Shown here one piece after another: positions 1-5,314 of a DNA stretch of 5,314 bases (its first letter is position 1; every line of letters starts with the position of its first letter). The stretch lies in assembly GCA_032117915.1 (NCBI GenBank), contig JAULYI010000271.1, forward strand, positions 1-5,314. The letters run 5' to 3'. Made by a program: the position numbers and the translations under genes. The DNA comes from ZLKRG46 sp032117915. Its GTDB lineage: Bacteria > Bacteroidota > Ignavibacteria > Kapaibacteriales > Kapaibacteriaceae. The notes beneath the pieces are model-generated. The model did not search any database, was not told where the DNA came from, and worked only from the letters and a program-made list of their open reading frames with translations.

Positions 1-2
1 GG

Positions 3-2249
3 GCCACATCACCGCTGGTATCGTGGACTGCAGACTGTGAGCAGATAGGACGCACGCTCGATATCAATGCGGTGGTGGAGCGCGTGGACACGCTAAACGT
101 GCCCATCCAGATCGACGAAGGAGCCGTCGAGGTGTATGATGAGGACGGAGTCCTGCTTGACATCTATGATGCCGACGATACCATCAGGCTAACCTCTGCA
201 ACCAGCAAGCTCATGCTTCATGCCGTGGCGGCTGCAGGCTCGAGCTTTGGTCAGTGGAGTGCCGTAGGCACACCCATCCACGGCAGTCCCGCGCCACTGG
301 TGGCGATCGCCATGCAGGTACTCCACCCAGGCACTCCAGCGGCTACCACGGCAAAGCCCCTTGTGCCAACATTCATGCCCCCTACCGGAACCGAGAGGTA
401 CCGTTTGCGGGGACAGGTACAAGACATCGAGCCGGGGCCGGGTTTCGATGTCGAGGAAAGCGTCACATGGACCACACCCAGGAAATACGAGGAGATGCAA
501 AGCGGCACACGTGTGCTCTGTGTTGCCGCCCGCGACTGTTGGGAGATCCTTGGATACATGTCCATCAACGGACGTACGATGTTTGCCGGGCCACAGCGTG
601 AGGCCTGTATTGAAGCACCCCTGCTTGACCCAGAGCACGTTGTGACCGTTCTCGTACGACGAACACCGATACACGTACGGGTAGAACTCGCACTGCTCGA
701 AACTGAAGACCAAGACGACCTGATCTATGACAAGCACCCCCATCCCGATGTAAGGATAAGCGCCGAAGTAGGCCGAACCCTTAACGGCACAACCCTATGG
801 ATGCCTGTGGGCGAAGCCATCTGTCGAACGCCTCGCGACCTTGCACGTGCAACCTGGCGAGTATCCTGTGGTGACAATGTGCGCCTTCGGATCCGCGATG
901 CCTCATCTCGAGGTGAAACCTGGAAGTTCTTCGCTGCCGTCACGAACTACGTTCAGCCTGCCGGAGGAAATCGCGTTGGTGATGCGTGGGAGTACACCTT
1001 TGTGGTTTCGGAGGACCGAGCCGTCTTCGGCGCTACGAATTGTTCGGACAGACCTTCAGGACTACCTGAAATCCGACTGCGAGCCTGCTTCAAGGCAGAA
1101 CTCGGCATAGAAGCGGTCGCCGTACGGATGCGCGTTGGCGGCACCCCTTCAAGGGCTCAAGCCCGTTTTGAACAGCGATGGCTTGACCCACTGGTATACT
1201 ACGACCGCTTTGATGATGAACCCGTCGGTGGTCGTCAGCTTGAATACATTCCCAGGCGCGGCACAGACGTCAAGGTTCGCTTCACCCGACCCATCGACAT
1301 CACGACGGTCGAAGCCGGTGGCCTGATCCTTGAATCCTACGGCAACATCGACCCGATGCGTGTTGGACGCTCCGGAATGGACTTTACGGCATCATCGTCC
1401 GGCGAGGGAAATGCCAGCTACGAGCCGCTCGACGGTGGGCCCCTTACCACCGTCGTACTGCATGCGTTCAAGCCGCAGACGACGCCACGTCTGCACGCCA
1501 CGTACTTCGGTGCATTGTCGATTACGGCTACGACGTCCCTCCGATCACTGCGTGGTGCCAGGCTGAGATCATCAAGCACGTTCGCGCTGAACACCATGGA
1601 GCTACCCGGCTTTGGTGTGCAGCTTCACAGCGTTGCATTGTCGGACGACGGAGACTGGGATCTGTGGCCGATGGTGATGGACGGTGAGATCTACCACGCC
1701 ATGTACGGAGGCCTGCTAGCTACCGATAGGGCCATGCATGTCGACATGGGATTTCGCAGGCTCCCGCCATGCTCAGTCCAACAGGGTACGATTCCCGATG
1801 ACTGTACGTACGAACAGAGTGACGCAGATCTACCGATGCTCTTCGGCGACCTCCTGCAGTATATCGAGCCCGCATGGCTTGATCGAACAGACATGGCATT
1901 CACACACATGCAGACATACGATGAAGACTGCAAAGACCAAAAGGGGTGTCTGGTGGGCGAACTCAACGACATCATCAACAAGCTTCGACAAAGGATATCA
2001 TCCGCACAGCTAGGTGGCGGCTCAACCTGGGATGGCATCGTGGCCGACCTGATCGACGGTGGCTTTGCGATGATCAACGCCCTGATGGAGCCCGATGACC
2101 AGGACGAGTATCTGGGCGAACACACCATGCTAGAAGGCGCGGCCAGCCTTTGGGGCGTCACGCCATCAGGCATCCGTACCGGCCGTGGCCGACACACCAC
2201 CTACACCTACCGGCCACGATTCTACCCCCGTGCTGCCGTGCTCTATTGA
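3..2249 (+). CDS. 3' part of a large secreted multidomain surface protein (Ig-like, SbsA/Big_5-type domain); 5' end outside window
   Basis: The reading frame is open to the left edge, so the GTG at 72 is probably not the true start; 748 residues are visible. Numbering from the codon at 3, residues 41-107, 170-220 and 285-347 look like degenerate beta modules. The first carries GSSFGQW (79-85), reminiscent of InlB-B-type bacterial repeats. Residues 413-528 resemble an SbsA-type Ig-like domain (Big_5): VKVRFTRPID at 423-432 matches the family's 'V.F..PMD' strand, and GARL followed by STFAL near 518-529 matches its end. The last 220 residues have acidic clusters (DDGDWD 548-553, EPDDQDEY 696-703) around a predicted helical stretch (652-695); I cannot name this domain. 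Twelve cysteines, mostly in close pairs, suggest disulfides outside the cytoplasm. No transmembrane helix or T9SS sorting domain is visible at the C terminus. Exact function is unknown; adhesin or structural surface protein is a guess. The coding call is firm, the domain names are tentative. Confidence 0.85.
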   Translation, partial: ATSPLVSWTADCEQIGRTLDINAVVERVDTLNVPIQIDEGAVEVYDEDGVLLDIYDADDTIRLTSATSKLMLHAVAAAGSSFGQWSAVGTPIHGSPAPLVAIAMQVLHPGTPAATTAKPLVPTFMPPTGTERYRLRGQVQDIEPGPGFDVEESVTWTTPRKYEEMQSGTRVLCVAARDCWEILGYMSINGRTMFAGPQREACIEAPLLDPEHVVTVLVRRTPIHVRVELALLETEDQDDLIYDKHPHPDVRISAEVGRTLNGTTLWMPVGEAICRTPRDLARATWRVSCGDNVRLRIRDASSRGETWKFFAAVTNYVQPAGGNRVGDAWEYTFVVSEDRAVFGATNCSDRPSGLPEIRLRACFKAELGIEAVAVRMRVGGTPSRAQARFEQRWLDPLVYYDRFDDEPVGGRQLEYIPRRGTDVKVRFTRPIDITTVEAGGLILESYGNIDPMRVGRSGMDFTASSSGEGNASYEPLDGGPLTTVVLHAFKPQTTPRLHATYFGALSITATTSLRSLRGARLRSSSTFALNTMELPGFGVQLHSVALSDDGDWDLWPMVMDGEIYHAMYGGLLATDRAMHVDMGFRRLPPCSVQQGTIPDDCTYEQSDADLPMLFGDLLQYIEPAWLDRTDMAFTHMQTYDEDCKDQKGCLVGELNDIINKLRQRISSAQLGGGSTWDGIVADLIDGGFAMINALMEPDDQDEYLGEHTMLEGAASLWGVTPSGIRTGRGRHTTYTYRPRFYPRAAVLY

Positions 2250-2278
2250 GCCCCACCATTCAACCAACCACCACCATC

Positions 2279-2283
2279 AGGAG
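2279..2283 (+). promoter_or_regulatory. Shine-Dalgarno sequence deciding the start of the T9SS cargo gene
   Basis: AGGAG lies 9 nt before the ATG at 2293. The frame stays open upstream to an ATG at 2185, which is inside the preceding gene. The combination of this ribosome binding site and a signal peptide starting exactly at 2293 makes 2293 the better start. It is the only clear Shine-Dalgarno sequence among the four gene starts in the window. Confidence 0.7.
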
Positions 2284-2292
2284 AGCACTACC

Positions 2293-2922
2293 ATGCGTAT
2301 CATCATTACGATGCTGTGTAGCATCACCATAGCAGGGGCCCAGGTTTCGCCTTCTGGAGGACAGACCGACTCCCCGTGGCGGCCCGGAACGGCCGTTGAC
2401 ATCTCATGGGACAACACGCTTGAAGCACCAAGCGTTGACATTGATCTGTACGATGCTGCGCGCCGCAGGCGCATTGCCCTGGCTCGCGGCATTGACGGTC
2501 GCCAGCGAACGACCGGCGTCGTCTTGCCCGACTCACTTCCGCACGGCGATCACTATCTGGTCTTCATCACCGATGCAACAACACCGTCCACCTACGTTCG
2601 AAGCTCCGGCTATGTGCCGATCTCGCCCTCACTGACACGTGTGCGGCCAACCGACGTTCCAGAGACGCGGCCAGACCGCGAAGCGTACTCCCTTGCCCCT
2701 AACCCAACAACAGCGAGCGCCGTGCTGACATGGGATGTGCTCGGCGTTCGCAGGATCAGAGTGATCGGAGCCGATGGCGTTGCACGGCTCGAGCGCGACG
2801 TTGAACCAATGGACCGTCGGCTTGTGATGCCTTCCGACCGATGGGCATCAGGAACCTACATTGTTGAACTCGTGGGCGCTACGAGCGTCATTGGCCGGCT
2901 CTTAATGGCTGTGGTCCGCTGA
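2293..2922 (+). CDS. Secreted protein with Kre9/KNH-like Ig-type domain and T9SS type A sorting domain
   Basis: This encodes 209 residues. Residues 1-16 form a short signal peptide: Met-Arg, a hydrophobic core, then Ala-Gly-Ala before Gln17, a typical signal peptidase I site. Residues 28-110 resemble the Kre9/KNH (Ser-Thr-rich, Ig-like) family: PWRPG at 28-32, VDISWD at 35-40, LP at 78-79, YLVFITD at 88-94, then a closing strand YVPI at 107-110. Residues 132-209 fit a T9SS type A C-terminal sorting domain: PNPTT at 136-140, a central GADG turn, GTYIVEL at 187-193 and a basic C-terminal end. In that pathway the protein crosses the inner membrane by Sec, then the outer membrane by T9SS, and the sorting domain is usually removed as the cargo is released or anchored. 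It follows the large surface-protein gene by 43 bp with no terminator between them, so co-transcription is likely. Its 3' end overlaps the convergent nuclease gene by 21 bp. The ligand or partner is unknown. Confidence 0.88.
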   Translation: MRIIITMLCSITIAGAQVSPSGGQTDSPWRPGTAVDISWDNTLEAPSVDIDLYDAARRRRIALARGIDGRQRTTGVVLPDSLPHGDHYLVFITDATTPSTYVRSSGYVPISPSLTRVRPTDVPETRPDREAYSLAPNPTTASAVLTWDVLGVRRIRVIGADGVARLERDVEPMDRRLVMPSDRWASGTYIVELVGATSVIGRLLMAVVR

Positions 2923-4314
2923 CGGCGTCGGATCCAACGAAACACCGGCCCGGCCCACGGTATAGGTCCGACCAAGCGATGGGATCAGGATACGTGTACC
3001 AGGCAGGCGCTCTCTGACCGCAAGCGCCAACCCATCGCAAGCCTCAGGGGAGCCATGCATGATGCATAGCGTGCCCGGGCGGACGTCGTTGATGAAATTG
3101 ACAAGACCCTCGCGCGATGCGTGAGCACTGAATCGGAAGCGATCGACCCGGCAGGACCGTGTCATCTCGCGATTGCCGAACATGAATGGTACGCCGGGCT
3201 CAGAGTTTGCCAATTGCCAGCCCGGCGTATCAGGGTCTTGATACCCTACAAACGCAATCCCGAAGTTGGGTTTGCGCATCCACACACGCGCCAGGGCATA
3301 GGACAGGGTCCCTTTGTTCACCATGCCGCTCTGGGCGACGACGATGGAGGGTTTCTTGAGGTACTCATCGTTAAACAGGTCGTTGTAATCGACGCGCTGC
3401 TGCGGAATGTCAGACACCTCGAACCCCAGCTCACGAAATGGTTCCGTATAGCAGTACTGGTCGTAGATCTTATTGATGCGCTCGCCCATCCCGCCGGTGA
3501 AGATGGGAATCGTGGGTATCGACCCTGTTCGCATCAATCCATAGAGGGTGCGCAGGACTTCCTGGGTCTTGCCTAATGCGAACGACGGAATGAGCACCGA
3601 CCCATTCTCGTTCGTAACGTCTGTAATGAACCGCGCCAAGCGTTTCGTTTCGCCCGCCCGGTCGTTTGGTGTATCGTGAGCGCAGTTCGTTGCTTCGGTG
3701 ATCATCACATCGACGTGACGACGCGGAACCAATGTTCGTCGAATCAATGCCTGGTCGTCAAATTGGATATCCGCGGTATGCAGAATGGACAGGCCGTTGC
3801 ACTCCAGCATTACGCTGGCCGAGCCAAGGATGTGTCCGGCCCAATGAAGCGTCATCGACACCGGCGAGCGGCCGTTCCACCCTCGGATCTGCAGCGGCGT
3901 ATCATAGGGCAGGGCCTCGAACGCGTGTCGCAGAAGCTCGATCTGTTCGGCGTTGTAGTATGACAACGCATCTGCCGGGAACCACGCCGTGATGTCAGAC
4001 TTCAGAAGTCGTCCGGTGTTGTGCAGCACCACATGGGACAGATCACGCGTAGCGTGGGTCATGATGGGTCTGACGTGGGGCAGGGTGCGCATCACGTAGG
4101 GCAGACCGCCGATGTGATCTGCGTGCGCGTGCGTAATGACCAATACATCCGAGGGTCGGTCACCCAGAGTGTCCAGTGCCGGGAGTGCCTGCTGACCCCG
4201 ATCCCGTGGGTGCAGGCCGCCATCGATCAAGATCCCCGTTCCGTCGAGTCCGATATACGTACAGTTCGCGCCTATGTCCTCGGCGCCGCCAAGAACGATG
4301 AGTTCAGCAGTCAC
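2902..4314 (-). CDS. MBL-fold/beta-CASP RNA nuclease with RMMBL domain (CPSF-73-like family)
   Basis: This encodes 470 residues, a usual size for bacterial CPSF-73-like ribonucleases such as Thermus TTHA0252. The metallo-beta-lactamase core (about 1-205) has the opening GGAEDIGANCTYI, Asp31 in the IDGG strand, the zinc motif HAHADH at 62-67, His161 in AGHILGSA and Asp182 in TADIQ. The beta-CASP insert (about 240-370) has PSFALGKTQEVL, a QSGM turn at 328-331 and FVGYQ. Motif A is Glu207 (TEAT), motif B His398 (FSAHAS) and motif C His420 (MHGS), within an RMMBL region (about 385-450). All expected metal ligands are therefore present, and an active cytoplasmic RNA endo/exonuclease is the likely role; substrate specificity cannot be read from sequence. 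The start is GTG at 4314: the frame upstream reaches the TGA of the DUF2892 gene with no other start codon, and the protein begins at the first core strand. No clear Shine-Dalgarno is visible. It lies 30 bp after the DUF2892 gene, probably in one transcript. Confidence 0.93.
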   Translation of the reverse strand: MTAELIVLGGAEDIGANCTYIGLDGTGILIDGGLHPRDRGQQALPALDTLGDRPSDVLVITHAHADHIGGLPYVMRTLPHVRPIMTHATRDLSHVVLHNTGRLLKSDITAWFPADALSYYNAEQIELLRHAFEALPYDTPLQIRGWNGRSPVSMTLHWAGHILGSASVMLECNGLSILHTADIQFDDQALIRRTLVPRRHVDVMITEATNCAHDTPNDRAGETKRLARFITDVTNENGSVLIPSFALGKTQEVLRTLYGLMRTGSIPTIPIFTGGMGERINKIYDQYCYTEPFRELGFEVSDIPQQRVDYNDLFNDEYLKKPSIVVAQSGMVNKGTLSYALARVWMRKPNFGIAFVGYQDPDTPGWQLANSEPGVPFMFGNREMTRSCRVDRFRFSAHASREGLVNFINDVRPGTLCIMHGSPEACDGLALAVRERLPGTRILIPSLGRTYTVGRAGVSLDPTPSADHSH

Positions 4315-4344
4315 AGATAAGTGGTGTCCGGTAACATGGTGGGG

Positions 4345-4548
4345 TCACGCCTTGGGTCGCGTGGAGATGCCAAACGGCAGATACATAGGACACGTTCCTG
4401 CGGCAGAGGTGGCCACCAGGATGATGGCTCCGATGCCCAAAATCCAAGCAGGGATGCCGCTGACCACTTCCGTAGCGATCAGGATAAACACGCCGATCGC
4501 AACCGCGACGCGTATCACCCGGTCGACACTACCAATATTCTTGATCAT
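4345..4548 (-). CDS. Small two-helix membrane protein, DUF2892 (YgaP-like transmembrane) family
   Basis: This encodes 67 residues. The N terminus MIKNIGSVDRVIRV matches the family's opening 'NIG..DR..R' motif. Two hydrophobic helices follow, about residues 11-29 and 34-50. The protein then has the conserved cysteine motif CPMYLPFGI at 53-61, normally 'CP.Y...G', and a short basic tail. In known proteins this domain forms an inner-membrane hairpin, either alone or attached to a rhodanese domain (YgaP). No rhodanese is encoded here, and the function of stand-alone copies is unsettled. The frame stays open upstream to 4839, but that extension lies antisense to the conserved B12-binding domain of icmF and looks non-coding, so I place the start at the ATG at 4548. 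There is no good ribosome binding site. It is probably the first gene of a two-gene transcript with the downstream nuclease. Confidence 0.85.
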   Translation of the reverse strand: MIKNIGSVDRVIRVAVAIGVFILIATEVVSGIPAWILGIGAIILVATSAAGTCPMYLPFGISTRPKA

Positions 4549-4695
4549 CGCATAGACCCAGAAGAAGAGAAAAACGTCAGCGCAGCGGCAACGCCTGCAA
4601 TCTATCAATGCCACGGCAGTGTTTGGCGCCGAAATAGTCACAATCGAGGTCGAAAGCGGTAATTTTGCCGCCCGCCACACTTTACGGGACCATGC
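4549..4695. other. Divergent intergenic region between the DUF2892 gene and icmF
   Basis: This 147-bp spacer must hold the start signals for both divergent transcripts. On the + strand it has one good Bacteroidota-type -7 box (4660-4667). On the - strand I found no convincing promoter. No tRNA, terminator with a U-run or long inverted repeat is visible. A weak 5-bp hairpin (GCGGT / GCCGC, about 4656-4671) surrounds the -7 box. Confidence 0.6.
4660..4667 (+). promoter_or_regulatory. Candidate -7 promoter box (TAATTTTG) for icmF
   Basis: TAATTTTG is an exact match to the TAnnTTTG -7 consensus described for the primary sigma factor in Bacteroidota, and it ends 28 bp before the icmF ATG. Transcription would start around 4673-4676, giving a leader of about 20 nt. 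The weak point is the -33 element: no TTTG is found at the usual spacing of about 17-23 bp, and the nearest one (4622-4625) is 34 bp away. The short, degenerate motif could occur by chance. Confidence 0.35.
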
Positions 4696-5314
4696 ATGCA
4701 GAACCCGACACCATATACCCCTACGACCAAGGTACGTGTTGTTACCGCAGCCTCGCTCTTTGATGGGCACGATGCGGCCATCAACGTGATGCGGCGCATC
4801 ATCCAGAGCACCGGCGTAGAGGTTATCCACCTTGGACACAATCGCTCGGTTGCCGAGGTCGTGGATTGTGCCATCCAGGAGGATGCACAGGCCATTGCCA
4901 TGACGTCATATCAGGGAGGACACGTCGAGTACTTCAAGTACATGTACGACCTTCTGAACGAGCGTGGAGCAGGGCACATCAAGGTCTTTGGTGGTGGAGG
5001 TGGTACCATCCTACCTTCAGAGATCGAAGAGCTGCACGCCTACGGCATTGCCAGGATCTACTCACCTGACGACGGTCGGGCCCTTGGTCTGCAAGGGATG
5101 ATCAACGACCTGGTGTCGAAGAGCGACCATGACACGCCGGACGCCTTCGGCGACGGACTGGCGGACGCGGTTCGTTCCGGCAATCCGCTGGCGATCGCCC
5201 AGGCGATCTCGCTGGCGGAACGCGACCACCGGGAGCGCATCGCCTTTGCGGCCGACGCAACGCGTGCCCCGGTCTTCGGCATCACCGGCACCGGCGGTGC
5301 CGGTAAATCATCGT
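4696..5314 (+). CDS. icmF: Fused isobutyryl-CoA mutase IcmF, N-terminal part (B12-binding domain and start of the G-domain); truncated by window end
   Basis: IcmF interconverts isobutyryl-CoA and n-butyryl-CoA with coenzyme B12 and carries its own MeaI-type GTPase chaperone between the B12 and substrate domains. The 206 residues seen cover the start of this layout. Residues 12-140 are the B12-binding Rossmann domain: DGHD at 23-26 with His25 as the expected lower cobalt ligand, VIHLGHNRSV, SYQGGHVEYFKYM from 71, the FGGGGG loop at 98-103, then HAYG and RIYSPDDG. A variable linker follows (about 141-190). The Walker A loop GTGGAGKS sits at 198-205, where the window ends; full-length relatives are roughly 1,080 residues. 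The B12 domain heading the protein and continuing straight into a P-loop separates IcmF from ordinary methylmalonyl-CoA mutase, whose B12 domain is C-terminal. The ATG at 4696 is the only start codon after the in-frame stop at 4660-4662. An out-of-frame ATG at 4692 overlaps it. The Shine-Dalgarno is weak (GGGA at most). Confidence 0.93.
   Translation, partial: MQNPTPYTPTTKVRVVTAASLFDGHDAAINVMRRIIQSTGVEVIHLGHNRSVAEVVDCAIQEDAQAIAMTSYQGGHVEYFKYMYDLLNERGAGHIKVFGGGGGTILPSEIEELHAYGIARIYSPDDGRALGLQGMINDLVSKSDHDTPDAFGDGLADAVRSGNPLAIAQAISLAERDHRERIAFAADATRAPVFGITGTGGAGKSS

Noticed and set aside
72..74. GTG at 72 as the start of the first gene.
   Set aside because: The frame is open to base 3 with plausible coding residues, there is no ribosome binding site or signal peptide at 72, and the protein looks exported. 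It is more likely an internal valine of a longer gene.
1691..2200. 169-residue minus-strand open frame opposite the large surface-protein gene.
   Set aside because: It is Ser/Pro/Arg-rich with no domain-like pattern, as expected from the complement of a GC-rich coding region. The plus-strand frame has ordered beta and helix patterns and paired cysteines.
2185..2292. 36-residue N-terminal extension of the T9SS cargo protein from the ATG at 2185.
   Set aside because: It overlaps the end of the previous gene, is His/Pro/Thr-rich low-complexity sequence, and would bury the signal peptide. The ATG at 2293 has AGGAG at good spacing.
2293..2345. Cys9 in the cargo signal peptide as a lipoprotein lipobox cysteine.
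   Set aside because: It sits in the middle of the hydrophobic core with only eight residues before it, and a clear Ala-Gly-Ala signal peptidase I site follows at residue 16.
3121..3576. 151-residue plus-strand open frame opposite the nuclease gene, and similar ones at 3676-3963 and 4021-4320.
   Set aside because: They are antisense to strongly conserved nuclease motifs and show no recognisable domain, signal or ribosome binding site of their own; they are best explained as shadow frames in GC-rich coding DNA.
4549..4839. 97-residue N-terminal extension of the DUF2892 protein.
   Set aside because: Much of it is antisense to the conserved IcmF B12-binding domain and the rest crosses the intergenic spacer. 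Known DUF2892 proteins start close to the 'NIG..DR' motif.
5284..5304. Perfect 10-bp inverted repeat with a 1-nt centre (ACCGGCACCG / CGGTGCCGGT).
   Set aside because: It lies inside the icmF Walker A codons for Thr-Gly-Thr-Gly-Gly-Ala-Gly. Glycine- and alanine-rich GC-rich codons readily create such palindromes, so a regulatory site is not needed to explain it.

Overview
The window is ordinary-looking bacterial chromosome holding five protein genes. I see no rRNA or tRNA, CRISPR array, insertion sequence or long repeat. The best taxonomic clue is the small secreted protein at 2293-2922. It ends in a type IX secretion system (T9SS) sorting domain, which points to the Bacteroidota / Chlorobi-Ignavibacteria-Kapabacteria side of the FCB group. 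Two further points fit without proving it: most genes have weak or no Shine-Dalgarno sequence, and a perfect TAnnTTTG box lies upstream of the last gene. The base composition looks moderately GC-rich, which suggests a GC-rich FCB lineage rather than a typical AT-rich flavobacterium. This placement is inference.

Layout. Positions 1-2249 (+) hold the 3' part of a large, cysteine-paired, probably extracellular multidomain protein whose start lies outside the window. After a 43-bp gap, 2293-2922 (+) encodes a 209-residue secreted protein with a signal peptide, a Kre9/KNH-like Ig-type domain and a T9SS C-terminal sorting domain. These two genes probably form the end of a surface-protein operon. 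Their 3' end runs 21 bp into the convergent gene at 2902-4314 (-), a 470-residue metallo-beta-lactamase/beta-CASP RNA nuclease with its main metal-binding positions intact. Thirty bp upstream of that nuclease, on the same strand, lies a 67-residue two-helix membrane protein of the DUF2892 (YgaP-like transmembrane) type at 4345-4548 (-). A 147-bp divergent spacer then leads to 4696-5314 (+), the first 206 codons of a fused isobutyryl-CoA mutase (icmF), cut by the window edge inside its Walker A loop.

Functional reading. The window joins three unrelated modules: a cell-surface/T9SS pair, an RNA-processing nuclease with a small membrane protein, and a B12-dependent acyl-CoA mutase with a built-in G-protein chaperone. 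I find no convincing evidence of a new defence, mobile or regulatory system. The least explained part is the large surface protein, especially its C-terminal 220 or so residues.
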